Positions 35,723 through 44,552 of a stretch of 64,000 nucleotides of DNA are shown piece after piece. The stretch spans positions 124,001-188,000 of the forward strand of contig UBNE01000003.1 of NCBI GenBank assembly GCA_900466745.1, written 5' to 3'. Origin of the DNA: Hyphomicrobiales bacterium. Its GTDB lineage: Bacteria > Pseudomonadota > Alphaproteobacteria > Rhizobiales > Beijerinckiaceae. The stretch's first letter is position 1, and each line of letters opens with the position of its first letter. Below the pieces are notes generated by a model. It was given only the letters and a program-made list of their open reading frames with translations. It did no database searches and had not been told where the DNA came from. The position numbers were made by a program, and so were the translations under genes.

Positions 35723-36337
35723 CGCTGTCGTCCTCGAGGGATGCGGCTGCGCGGCGCCCGGGTCGCCCCGATCGCCTTACCGGACCCGTTTCACGATCGT
35801 TCCACGCCGGTGCCCGGATGGCGCCGGTCGCTGGAAGATTGTTTGTACACATATGAATTTGCGAGGAGCCGGAAGGCTTGTCAACTGCCGGGCGGCGGAG
35901 CCGGTGCCGGCGGCCAGGGCCGGCCCGGACGGGGGCAGGGCCGCGAGGGTCCTTCCGCCGGCCCCCGACGGAGGCGAATGCGCTTCCATGGCGCAGCGCA
36001 GCAAACATCTGTACCCCCTCCCGTCCGGCATGGCGATGCGAAAAAGCCGGGCGGCCTTGCTCGCCGGGCATGCGGGGCCGGGAGCGGCCGGGGCGGGCGC
36101 GGGACGCGGGGGAAGCGCCTCCCGAAGCGCGGCGCCAATGGGCGGTGCGGATTCTCGCCGGCGGGGTTGAAAGTTCTCCCGCGATCCGCATGCGCATTCG
36201 GAACGTTCCGTTGGAATGCCTCCAATGAGAAGAAAGAGGAATATTTTGATTTCGGCGCGGATTTCTGCTTATCCACCGGCGCCGGCGGCCGGATATCTCC
36301 GCTAGACAGCCGGAACCGAGCCGCCAAGGACGATGCG
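35723..36337. other. 615-base divergent intergenic region
   Basis: It holds the promoters of importer B (leftward) and fpr (rightward); no gene is supported. Near fpr there are two palindromes: CGGAACGTTCCG (36199-36210) and, directly after it, TTGGA-N5-TCCAA (36211-36225), about 115-140 bases before the ATG. An AT-rich patch with TTGTACACATATGAATTTG lies near 35840. The middle part is GC-rich and featureless. Confidence 0.55.
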
Positions 36338-37111
36338 ATGAGCAACTTCTACGAGGAACAGGTCCTCAGCGTCCATCACTGGACGGATACGCTGTTCAGC
36401 TTCACGACGACGCGCGACACCTCCTTCCGCTTCAAGAACGGCCAGTTCACCATGATCGGGCTCAAGGTCGGCGAGCGGCCGCTGGTGCGGGCCTATAGCG
36501 TCGCCAGCACGAATTACGACGAGACGCTCGAATTCTTCTCGATCAAGGTGCCGGACGGCCCGCTCACTTCGCGTCTGCAAAATCTCCAGGTCGGCGACGC
36601 GATCATCGTCGGCAAGAAGGCCACGGGCACGCTCGTCCTCGACAATCTCAAGAACGGCCGGCGGCTCTTCCTGCTCGGCACGGGCACGGGCCTCGCGCCC
36701 TTCCTCTCGCTGATCCGCGATCCCGAGACCTATGAGCGCTACGAGAAGGTCGTGCTCGTCCATGGCTGCCGCCAGGTCGCCGAGCTGGCCTATGGCGAGC
36801 GCATCACCCGGGATCTGCCGCAGGACGAGTTCCTCGGCGAGATGATCCGCCGGCAGCTCGTCTACTATCCGACGGTGACGCGCGAGCCCTTCCGCAACCG
36901 CGGCCGGATCACCGATCTGATGACCTCGGGCCAGCTCTATGCCGATATCGGCGAGCCGGGCTTCGATGCCGCCGGCGACCGCTTCATGCTCTGCGGCTCG
37001 CCGCAGATGCTGGTCGACCTCAAGGCGATCTTCGCCGAGCGCGGGCTCGCGGAGGGCAATCACGGCGAGCCCGGCGACTATGTCATCGAGAAGGCCTTCG
37101 TCGAGAAGTGA
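36338..37111 (+). CDS. fpr: Ferredoxin/flavodoxin-NADP reductase
   Basis: 257 residues. FAD-binding RAYSVAS (51-57), NADP-binding LLGTGTGLAPFLS (about 112-124) and GSPQMLVDLKAIF, ending in ...EKAFVEK, as in bacterial subclass I FPRs of alphaproteobacteria. It moves electrons between NADPH and ferredoxin or flavodoxin and often responds to oxidative stress. The start at 36338 (MSNFYEEQVLSVHHW) is the family start; upstream codons in frame are meaningless. Monocistronic on the plus strand, 136 bases before an orphan molybdenum hydroxylase gene. Confidence 0.93.
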   Translation: MSNFYEEQVLSVHHWTDTLFSFTTTRDTSFRFKNGQFTMIGLKVGERPLVRAYSVASTNYDETLEFFSIKVPDGPLTSRLQNLQVGDAIIVGKKATGTLVLDNLKNGRRLFLLGTGTGLAPFLSLIRDPETYERYEKVVLVHGCRQVAELAYGERITRDLPQDEFLGEMIRRQLVYYPTVTREPFRNRGRITDLMTSGQLYADIGEPGFDAAGDRFMLCGSPQMLVDLKAIFAERGLAEGNHGEPGDYVIEKAFVEK

Positions 37112-37247
37112 GCCCGGAGAAACGAGCCTGACGGGGCGAGCCGGGCCTGCACCCGCCATGCGGATATCGACCATGCGGCATCTGCACAGCGGGGACGGCG
37201 GTTTTCGGTCAGTGTAGCCGCGCTCAGTTTCGACCGCGGTGCCCGTC

Positions 37248-39608
37248 ATGAACATGCATGCCTCCCAGCCCCGCCCGCCTGCGGCGCAGGCCGGCATCGG
37301 CCAGTCGCTTCCGCGCAACGAGGATGCCGTTCTCGTGCGCGGCGGCGGCCGCTACACCGACGATCTCGCCGTGGAGGGACAACTCTACGCCGCCTTCGTC
37401 CGCAGCCCCTACGCCCATGGCGTGATCGAGGGGATCGACGTCGCGGCGGCCAGGGCGATGAAGGGCGTCGTCGCGGTCTACACGGCCGGAGACCTCGAAG
37501 GGCAGGGCTACGGCCCGCTGAAGTGCAATGTCGACCTGCCCAGCCGCGACGGCACGCCGATGCGGCGCCCGCCGCGGCAGGCGCTGGCGGCGGGCAAGGT
37601 CCGCTTCGTCGGCGATCCCGTCGCCATGGTCGTGGCCCGCACCGCCGTCCAGGCCCGCGACGCGGCCGAGGCGGTCGGGCTCGACATCGCGGTCCTGCCC
37701 GCCGTCACCGCGGTCGAAGAGGCGCTGGCGCCGGGCGCGCCGCAGCTTTTCGACGAGGTGCCGGGCAATCTGATCGTCGACTATCAGTCCGGCGATGCCG
37801 GCAAGGTCGCCGCCGCCTTCGCCGCGGCCGCGCATGTCACGAGGCTCCGGATCGTCAACAACCGCATCGTGGTCAATCCGCTGGAGCCGCGCGCCGCGAT
37901 CGCCAGCCATGACCGCAAGAGCGGACGCTACACGCTTCACGCCCCGAGCCAGGGCGCCTTCGGCATGCGCAACAGCCTCGCGGCGGCGATGGGGGTGCCG
38001 CAGGACAGGATGCGGCTGGTGACCGGCCATGTCGGCGGCTCCTTCGGCATGAAGGCTTCGGTGTTCCCGGAATATGTCGTGCTGCTGCATGCGGCCCGCC
38101 TGCTGCGGAGGCCGGTGAAATGGACCGACCAGCGCTCGGAGAGCTTCGTCTCCGACCATCACGGCCGCGACATGGTGTTCGAGGCGGAGCTCGCGCTCGA
38201 TGCGCGCGGGCGCTTTCTGGCGACGCGCTTCACCGGCTTCGGCAATCTGGGCGGCTACCTCACCCCGGTCGGGCCGATGATGGCGACGCTCAACATCGGC
38301 AAGAACAGCGTCGGCATGTACCGCACGCCGCTGGTCGAGGTGCGGACGCGCTGCGCCGTCACCAACACCGTGCCGATCTCGGCCTATCGCGGCGCCGGGC
38401 GCCCCGAGGGCAATTATTTCATGGAGCGGCTGATCGACACGGCCGCCCGCGAGATGGGGATCGACAGGGCCGTGCTGCGCCGGCGCAACCTGATCCCGGC
38501 CCGGGCGCTGCCCTGGGCCACGCCGGTCGGGACGCTCTACGACAGCGGCGACTTCCCGGCGCTGTTCGCCCGCGCGCTGGAGGCGGCGGACTGGAAGGGC
38601 TACCGGGCCCGCGAGCGCGCCAGCCGCAGGGCCGGCAAGCTGCGCGGCCGCGGCATCGGCTGCTATCTCGAGGTCACCGCCCCGCCGGGCAACGAGATGG
38701 GCGGCATCCATTTCGAGCCGGACGGCTCGGTCACCATCGTCACCGGCACGCTCGATTACGGACAGGGGCACTGGACGCCCTTCGCCCAGGTGCTGACCAG
38801 CCAGCTCGGCGTGCCCTTCGACAGGATCCGCCTGGCGCAGGGCGACAGCGACCGGCTGATCGCCGGCGGTGGCACCGGCGGCTCGAAGTCGATCATGGCG
38901 AGCGGCTCGGCGATCATCGAGGCGAGCGACAAGGTCGTCGAGAAGGGCAAGCTGCTCGCTGCGCATGTCCTGGAGGCCGGCGTCGGCGATATCGAGTTCG
39001 CCGCCGGCCGCTTCAGCATCGCCGGGACCGACCGCGGCATCGGCATCATGGAGCTGGCGGAAAGGCTGCGGACGGGACCGGCCCTGCCCGAGAACCTGCC
39101 GCAGACGCTCGATGTCGACCACGTCTTCAAGGCGGCGCCTTCGGCCTATCCGAATGGCTGCCATATCGCCGAGGTCGAGATCGACCCGGAGACCGGGCAG
39201 GTCGCGATCGCGCGCTACGTCATGGTCAACGATTTCGGGACGCTGGTGAATCCAATGATCGTGGAGGGGCAGCTCCATGGCGGCGTGGTGCAGGGCATCG
39301 GCCAGGCGCTCTGCGAACTGACCTCCTATGACGAGGACGGCCAGCTCAGGACCGGCTCCTATATGGACTACGCCATGCCGCGCGCGTCGGACGTGCCGTT
39401 CTTCTCCTTCATCAGCCAGGGCGTCCCGACCGGCACCAACCGGGTCGGCGCCAAGGGCTGCGGCGAGGCCGGCTGCGCCGGCTCGCTGCCCGCGGTGATG
39501 AACGCGATCGTCGATGCGCTCGCGCCCCATGGCGTGACGCATCTCGACATGCCGGCGACGCCGCTGGCGATCTGGCGCGCCATCCACCGGCAGGGCGCGG
39601 CCGCCTGA
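37248..39608 (+). CDS. CoxL-like molybdenum hydroxylase large subunit (orphan, form II type)
   Basis: 786 residues of the xanthine dehydrogenase/aldehyde oxidase large-subunit family. Visible parts are QSLPRNEDAVLVRGGGRYTD at the start, GHVGGSFGMK, the Mo-site loop AYRGAGRPEG (near 380; form I CO dehydrogenases have AYRCSFR instead), and the catalytic Glu in AKGCGEAGCAGS (about 740). It hydroxylates a carbon next to a heteroatom, with water as oxygen donor. The FAD (CoxM) and 2Fe-2S (CoxS) subunits normally encoded beside it are absent. GTG 37239 and ATG 37254 are alternative starts. A true CO dehydrogenase is unlikely. Confidence 0.88.
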   Translation: MNMHASQPRPPAAQAGIGQSLPRNEDAVLVRGGGRYTDDLAVEGQLYAAFVRSPYAHGVIEGIDVAAARAMKGVVAVYTAGDLEGQGYGPLKCNVDLPSRDGTPMRRPPRQALAAGKVRFVGDPVAMVVARTAVQARDAAEAVGLDIAVLPAVTAVEEALAPGAPQLFDEVPGNLIVDYQSGDAGKVAAAFAAAAHVTRLRIVNNRIVVNPLEPRAAIASHDRKSGRYTLHAPSQGAFGMRNSLAAAMGVPQDRMRLVTGHVGGSFGMKASVFPEYVVLLHAARLLRRPVKWTDQRSESFVSDHHGRDMVFEAELALDARGRFLATRFTGFGNLGGYLTPVGPMMATLNIGKNSVGMYRTPLVEVRTRCAVTNTVPISAYRGAGRPEGNYFMERLIDTAAREMGIDRAVLRRRNLIPARALPWATPVGTLYDSGDFPALFARALEAADWKGYRARERASRRAGKLRGRGIGCYLEVTAPPGNEMGGIHFEPDGSVTIVTGTLDYGQGHWTPFAQVLTSQLGVPFDRIRLAQGDSDRLIAGGGTGGSKSIMASGSAIIEASDKVVEKGKLLAAHVLEAGVGDIEFAAGRFSIAGTDRGIGIMELAERLRTGPALPENLPQTLDVDHVFKAAPSAYPNGCHIAEVEIDPETGQVAIARYVMVNDFGTLVNPMIVEGQLHGGVVQGIGQALCELTSYDEDGQLRTGSYMDYAMPRASDVPFFSFISQGVPTGTNRVGAKGCGEAGCAGSLPAVMNAIVDALAPHGVTHLDMPATPLAIWRAIHRQGAAA

Positions 39609-39617
39609 GGCGCCGAA

Positions 39618-40118
39618 TCAGCTCATCCGGGTCAGCAGGGCGACGATCTGCCTCGCCTCGGCCGGCGAGAGCGGTTCCAGCGCCGCGATGGTGATGGCCT
39701 TCGCCTTCGCGAACAATTCCGGCATGGCCGCGTGCCCCGCTTCGGTCAGCCGGATCAGCAGGCGGCGCTGGTCGTTCGGGTCCGGCAGGCGCTCGACCAG
39801 CCCGCGCTCGGCGAGGCGGCCGATCACGCCCTTGATCGTGGCCGGGTCCATGGCGGTGAGGCGGCCGAGCCGGTTCTGCGAGATCTCCGCCCCGCCCGCG
39901 AGCTTGCACAGAGCCGCGAATTGCGTCGGCGTCGGTCCGCCGGGACCCATCATCTCCTGGAAAAGCGGGAGATAGCGCTGCTGGGCCCGCCGGAGCAGGA
40001 AGCCGTACTGCTCCTCCAGCACATAGCCGAACGGAGCTTGGATGCCGTCCGGCTCCGGCGGAGCGGATCTGGCGGCCGGTTTCCTCCGGACCTTGGCAGG
40101 GCGCTTCTCTGCGCTCAT
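39618..40118 (-). CDS. MarR-family transcriptional regulator
   Basis: 166 residues. A basic N-terminal tail (SAEKRPAKVRRKPAARSA) is followed by a MarR winged helix: GPTPTQFAALCKLAGGAEIS, then QNRLGRLTAMDPATIKGVIG and the wing DPNDQRRLLIRLTEAG. The start at 40118 is used; the frame upstream to 40304 has no family character. It is divergent from the second gamma-glutamyltransferase gene (194 bases between) and converges on the molybdenum hydroxylase, and could control either one. Confidence 0.9.
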   Translation of the reverse strand: MSAEKRPAKVRRKPAARSAPPEPDGIQAPFGYVLEEQYGFLLRRAQQRYLPLFQEMMGPGGPTPTQFAALCKLAGGAEISQNRLGRLTAMDPATIKGVIGRLAERGLVERLPDPNDQRRLLIRLTEAGHAAMPELFAKAKAITIAALEPLSPAEARQIVALLTRMS

Positions 40119-40312
40119 CGGTGTCCTCGAGCCCTGTTCTTCCGGGGCGTCTCGCAGCCTGTCCCTCGTGATATCCGGATCGGCGGCCGGCGCAACGTCC
40201 GGGTGCCGCCGGGTGAACGGGATCCGGGGAAAAGGCGCCATGCGGCCCGCGCGTGGACCGTCCCGCGGGAAGCCGTCTGGACCTGTGCCGCGACACGCGC
40301 TCAATTGCGGGC

Positions 40313-41989
40313 ATGACCCTCTCCGCTCCCGCCCGCCGCGTCGCCGACTTCACCTGCGAGAAGAAGCCGGCCACCGGCTCGCGCGGCATGGTCGTCACCA
40401 ACCATCCGCTCGCCTCGGCCGCGGGCTCGCAGATGCTGCTGGCCGGCGGCAACGCCGTCGATGCCGCGGTCGCCGCGCTGTTCGCGCTGACGGTGGCCGA
40501 GCCGATGATGGTCGGCGTCCTCGGCGGGGGCCTGAGCCATATCCGCCTCGCCGATGGCAGCCATCGCATCATCGACAATCTCTCGACCGCGCCCGGCCGG
40601 GCCACGCCGGGGATGTATGACTGCCTCTCCGACGAGATCGGCAGGCAGCGCGACACGCGCGACCGCGAGAATCTCGTCGGGGCGAAGGCGGTGGCGGTGC
40701 CGGGGGCGCTCAAGGGCTGGTGCGAGGCGCTGGAGCGCTTCGGCAGCCTGAAGCTGGCGGATGTGCTGCAGCCGGCGATCGCGCTGGCCGAGCGGGGCTT
40801 CACGGTCACGCCCTATCTTTCCAATTGCATCGCCGACAAAGCCGCCGATCTCGCCCGCGATCCGGGTCTCGCGGCGATGCTCCTGCCGGGCGGGACGCCG
40901 CTCCAGCCGGGCGACAGGCTGGTCCAGGGCGATTATGCGCAGAGCCTGCGGCTCATCGCCCGGGAGGGGGCGCGGGCGCTCTATGGCGGCGCGCTCGGGG
41001 CGGCGCTCACCGGCTACATGGCGAGGCATGGCGGCCTGATCGGGCCGGAGGATCTGGCGGATTACCGGACCCAGACGCGCGAGCCGATCCGCGGCTCCTA
41101 TCGCGGCTACGAGATCGTCGGCCCGCCCCCGCCCTCCTCCTCGGGCGTGCACATCGCCCAGATGCTCAACATCCTCGAAGGCTACGAGATCGGCGCGCTC
41201 GGCTTCGGCTCGGTCGATGCGGTGCATCTGCTGGCGGAGGCGCTGAAGATCGCCTTCGCCGACCGCGCCGTGGCGACGGCCGATCCCGCCTTCGTCAGGG
41301 TCCCGGTCGCGCGGCTGATCGACAAGGGCTATGCCGCCGAGCGGCGCGCGCTGATCGAGACGGGCCGGGCCAAAAGCTGGACGGCGGGGCTTTCGGGCGG
41401 GGAATCGGCGGACACCACCCATGTCACCGTGGCCGATGCCGACGGCTACGTCGTCAGCGCGACGCAGACGATCAACGGGCTGTTCGGCGCCTGCGTGCAG
41501 ATCCCCGGCACGGGCATGATCGCCAACAACTACATGTTCAATTTCGATCCGCATCCCGGCCGCGCGCTCTCGATCGCGCCGGGCAAGCGCGTCTTCACCT
41601 CGATGGCGCCGATGATGGTGCTGAAGGAGGGGCGGATCGCCTATGCGCTCGGCCTGCCCGGCGCTCTGCGCATCTTCCCCTCGGCCCTGCAGGCGATCGT
41701 CAACCTGATCGACCACCGCATGAGCCTGCAGGAGGCGGTCGAGGCGCCGCGCGTCTGGACCGAGGGCGGCGTGCTGGAGCTGGAGGAGGCGATTCCCGAG
41801 GCGGTGGCCGAGGGCCTCGCGGCGCGCGGGCACAGGATCATGCGCTCGCCGCGCGTGGCCGGCGGCATGAACGCCATCGCCTTCAACGCGGACGGCACGC
41901 TGACCGGCGCCGCCTGCTGGCGGGCGGACGGCACGCCGGTCGCGATCTCGGGCGGGCTGGCGCGGGCCGGGGCGCGGTTCAGTCTTTGA
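40313..41989 (+). CDS. ggt: Gamma-glutamyltransferase family protein (second copy)
   Basis: 558 residues, without a signal peptide. GGNAVDAAVAALFALTVAEP near the start and the self-cleavage/nucleophile threonine in SADTTHVTVADADGY (Thr368 or 369), then the oxyanion/glycine region GTGMIANNYMFNFDPHPG. The start at 40313 (MTLSAPARRVADF) is preferred to 40253. Members like this include cytoplasmic acylases and amide hydrolases. It is divergent from a MarR gene and ends next to importer C. It differs clearly from the copy at 16165, so this is not a recent duplication. Confidence 0.85.
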   Translation: MTLSAPARRVADFTCEKKPATGSRGMVVTNHPLASAAGSQMLLAGGNAVDAAVAALFALTVAEPMMVGVLGGGLSHIRLADGSHRIIDNLSTAPGRATPGMYDCLSDEIGRQRDTRDRENLVGAKAVAVPGALKGWCEALERFGSLKLADVLQPAIALAERGFTVTPYLSNCIADKAADLARDPGLAAMLLPGGTPLQPGDRLVQGDYAQSLRLIAREGARALYGGALGAALTGYMARHGGLIGPEDLADYRTQTREPIRGSYRGYEIVGPPPPSSSGVHIAQMLNILEGYEIGALGFGSVDAVHLLAEALKIAFADRAVATADPAFVRVPVARLIDKGYAAERRALIETGRAKSWTAGLSGGESADTTHVTVADADGYVVSATQTINGLFGACVQIPGTGMIANNYMFNFDPHPGRALSIAPGKRVFTSMAPMMVLKEGRIAYALGLPGALRIFPSALQAIVNLIDHRMSLQEAVEAPRVWTEGGVLELEEAIPEAVAEGLAARGHRIMRSPRVAGGMNAIAFNADGTLTGAACWRADGTPVAISGGLARAGARFSL

Positions 41990-42026
41990 CGGGCAGCGAT
42001 TCGGCGGTCCGACGTCCCATCCGAGC

Positions 42027-42065
42027 CCTCATCCTGAGGAGGCCCGAAGGGCCGTCTCGAAGGCT
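42027..42065. repeat. Short palindromic repeat, family 3 (CCTCATCCTGAGG type)
   Basis: CCTCATCCTGAGG (hairpin CCTCA/TGAGG) followed by GGCCCGAAGGGCC (hairpin GGCCC/GGGCC) and GTCTCGAAGG. I recall this element as common in intergenic regions of alphaproteobacteria. It lies between convergent genes (gamma-glutamyltransferase and importer C LivF) and may terminate both. Confidence 0.7.
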
Positions 42066-42071
42066 GCTGTG

Positions 42072-42794
42072 TTAGTGCAGCCCGCCGACGCCGACATAGC
42101 GTTCGAGCACGGCGCCATCGGCGCGCAGGGCCGCTGACGCTCCCGCCCAGACGATCCGCCCGCGTTCGAGGATGATGACCTCCTCGGCGAAGTCGAGGGC
42201 GCTTTCGAGCCGCTGCTCAACGAAGAGGATCGTCATCGCGCCGCTCGACGCGAGCTGCGCGAAGGCCGCCATCAGCATGTCGCAGATCACCGGGGCGAGG
42301 CCCTCCAGCGGCTCGTCGAGCAGCAGGATCGAGGGCTGGCCGAGGATGGTGCGGGCGGTCGCCAGCATCTGCTGCTCGCCGCCCGAGAGCTGCGAGCCGA
42401 GATTGCGGCGGCGCTCTCCGAGCCGGGGAAAGAGCGCATAGGCTTCCTCGATCGCCCGGCGCGGGCGATCCTTCAGCCCGACGAAGAGGTTTTCCTCGAC
42501 GGTGAGCCCCTTGAAGATCTCCCGGGTCTGCGGAACCAGCCCGATGCCGCCGCGCGCGCGGCCGGTCGTGCGCAGGCCCGTCACGTCCCGCCCATCGACG
42601 CCGATGCTGCCGGCATAGCGCCGGGTCAGCCCCATCAGCGTCGCCATCAGCGTGGTCTTGCCCATGCCGTTGCGGCCGAGGATGGAGAGGCGCCCGCCGG
42701 CCGGCACGGAGAAGGAGACATCCTCCAGCACATGGGTCTGGCCGTAGCCGGCGCTCAGGCCGCGGACGTCGAGGCTAGCGGCCGGCATGAGCAT
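42072..42794 (-). CDS. LivF-type ABC ATPase, importer C
   Basis: 240 residues. Walker A GRNGMGKTT, LVPQTREIFKGLTVEENLFV, signature LSGGEQQMLATARTI, Walker B LLLDEPLEGLAP, and FVEQRLESALDF. It overlaps the LivG gene by 20 bases (ATG 42788, 6 bases on, is an alternative start). Last gene of importer C. Confidence 0.92.
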   Translation of the reverse strand: MLMPAASLDVRGLSAGYGQTHVLEDVSFSVPAGGRLSILGRNGMGKTTLMATLMGLTRRYAGSIGVDGRDVTGLRTTGRARGGIGLVPQTREIFKGLTVEENLFVGLKDRPRRAIEEAYALFPRLGERRRNLGSQLSGGEQQMLATARTILGQPSILLLDEPLEGLAPVICDMLMAAFAQLASSGAMTILFVEQRLESALDFAEEVIILERGRIVWAGASAALRADGAVLERYVGVGGLH

Positions 42795-43548
42795 AGCTCC
42801 CGAGATAGGCCTCGCGGACCCTGTCGTCCCTGGCGACGTCGGCCGGCAGGCCCTGGAAGATCAGCTCGCCGGCCGCCAGAACCGTGACGCGCCGGGCGAA
42901 GCGGAAGACCAGATCCATGTCGTGCTCGATCATCAGCACGGCGAGCGAGGCCGGCAGGCGCTCCAGCGCGCGCTCGATCAGCGGCGTGTCGGTGGAGGGC
43001 ACGCCGGCGGCGGGCTCGTCGAGCAGCAAGACCTTCGGCCGCTGCGCCATGGCGATGGCGATCTCGAGCAGCCGCTGCTGGCCATAGGCGATCTCGACCA
43101 CCTTGCGGCGGGCGACCTCCGTCAGGCCGAGCGTGGCGAGGATGTCGGCGGCCTCGTCGGCCGCCGCGCCGGCGCCGTGGAAGCGGGCGAGGATGCGGGT
43201 GGCGCGGCCCTGCCGTTGCAGGATCGCCATGACGACATGCTCCTCCGGCGTCATATCCGGGAAGAGCCGCGTCACCTGGAAGGTGCGCACGAGGCCGCGC
43301 CGGACGCGCGCGACGGCGCCGAGGCGCGTGATGTCCTCGTCCCCCAGGCGAACCGTGCCGGCGCTCGGCCGGATGCGGCCGGTGACGAGGTTGACGAAGG
43401 TGGTCTTGCCGGCGCCGTTAGGACCGATCAGGGCGAGGCGCTCGCCCGGCGCCATGGCGATCGAGACGTCGTGGTTGACCTTGAGCCCGCCGAAGGACTT
43501 CGACAGATGCGCGACCGCGAAGACGGGGCTGGCGGCAGCCGGATTCAT
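42775..43548 (-). CDS. LivG-type ABC ATPase, importer C
   Basis: 257 residues. Walker A GPNGAGKTT, LivG insert GLVRTFQVTRLFPDMTPEEH, signature IAYGQQRLLEIAIAMA, Walker B LLLDEPAAGVPS, switch His in MIEHDMDLVFRFARR. It overlaps the permease gene by 4 bases (43545-43548). The Walker B follow-on AAGVPS, in place of the commoner AGLNP/AGMAP, is typical of aromatic/urea-type relatives. Confidence 0.92.
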   Translation of the reverse strand: MNPAAASPVFAVAHLSKSFGGLKVNHDVSIAMAPGERLALIGPNGAGKTTFVNLVTGRIRPSAGTVRLGDEDITRLGAVARVRRGLVRTFQVTRLFPDMTPEEHVVMAILQRQGRATRILARFHGAGAAADEAADILATLGLTEVARRKVVEIAYGQQRLLEIAIAMAQRPKVLLLDEPAAGVPSTDTPLIERALERLPASLAVLMIEHDMDLVFRFARRVTVLAAGELIFQGLPADVARDDRVREAYLGSYAHAGR

Positions 43549-44552
43549 GGCCCTGCCCTCCGCGGGCGGCGCGCCAGGATGCGGGCGGCCTCGTCGAGCG
43601 TGCCGGAGAGACCGCGCGGGGCGAAGAGCACGATGGCGATCAGCAGCGCGCCGACCAGCGTCATCCAGTGGAACGGGTCGATCGCGGCGACGACATGCTC
43701 GACGGCCATGAAGACGACGGTGCCGATCAGCGCGCCGTAGAGATTGCCCAGCCCGCCGAGCACCAGCATGACCAGCGCGTTGGCGGAGAGCTCGAAGCTC
43801 ACGCTGTCGAGCCCGACGACCTGGGTCGAGATCGCGCCGAGCGCGCCGCCCATGCCGGCGACGGCTCCCGAGATCACGAACATCCGAAGCAGCACCGGGA
43901 AAGCGGAGATGCCGAGCGCGCTCACCCGCAGCGGGTCCTCCTTGAGGCCGCGGCAGACCATGCCGAAAGGCGAGCGAACAAGGAGCTTCAGCGCGACGAA
44001 GACGGCGACGAGCAGGCCGAGCCCGAAGAGATAGGCGGCGCGGCCCCAGAGATCGAATTCGAACAGGCCGAAGAGCGGGGCGGGGACCATGCCGGCGAGG
44101 CCGTCGCTGCCGCCGGTCAGCCAGGCGGCCTTGTTGGCGGCCTCGTGCAGGAGCTGGACGATGGCGATGGAGAGCACGAGCTGCGGCAGCCCGTGTGCCC
44201 GCAGCATCACCGTCCCCATCAGCAGGCCGGTGACGGCGCCGGCCGCCGCTCCGATCAGGATCAGCAGGAAGGGCTCGGTCACGCCGTTCAGGCAGGCGAT
44301 GCCGGCGGCATAGGCGCCGGCGCCGTAAAGGGCCGCCTGGCCGAGCGAGGCGATGCCGCAATAGCCGACGATCAGGTCGAGCGAGAGCACCAGCAGCGCG
44401 ACCGAGATCAGGCGGGTCAGGAAGGAGAGGTTGTCGGGGAAGAGCCAGTAGCCCGCGAGTCCGGCGGCGAGGATGAGCGCGAGCCCGGCGAGGTCGCGGC
44501 CGAGGTCGCGGGCGGGCGTGGCGGCTGCCATGGGGGCGGAAGCCTGCGCCAT
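43545..44552 (-). CDS. LivM-type permease, importer C
   Basis: 335 residues from the ATG at 44552 (a GTG at 44555 is possible). LivM motifs are SLDLIVGYCGIASLGQAALY, RAHGLPQLVLSIAIVQLLHE and LGGLGNLYGALIGTV. Polytopic inner-membrane channel half. Coupled at both ends: TGATG with the LivH stop, ATGA with the LivG start. Confidence 0.93.
   Translation of the reverse strand: MAQASAPMAAATPARDLGRDLAGLALILAAGLAGYWLFPDNLSFLTRLISVALLVLSLDLIVGYCGIASLGQAALYGAGAYAAGIACLNGVTEPFLLILIGAAAGAVTGLLMGTVMLRAHGLPQLVLSIAIVQLLHEAANKAAWLTGGSDGLAGMVPAPLFGLFEFDLWGRAAYLFGLGLLVAVFVALKLLVRSPFGMVCRGLKEDPLRVSALGISAFPVLLRMFVISGAVAGMGGALGAISTQVVGLDSVSFELSANALVMLVLGGLGNLYGALIGTVVFMAVEHVVAAIDPFHWMTLVGALLIAIVLFAPRGLSGTLDEAARILARRPRRAGP

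Noticed and set aside
37224-39587. A 787-codon frame antisense to the molybdenum hydroxylase
   Set aside because: The plus-strand frame carries all CoxL-family motifs; the antisense frame carries none.
37248-39608. Carbon monoxide dehydrogenase
   Set aside because: The active-site loop is AYRGAGR, not AYRCSFR, and the coxM and coxS genes are absent.
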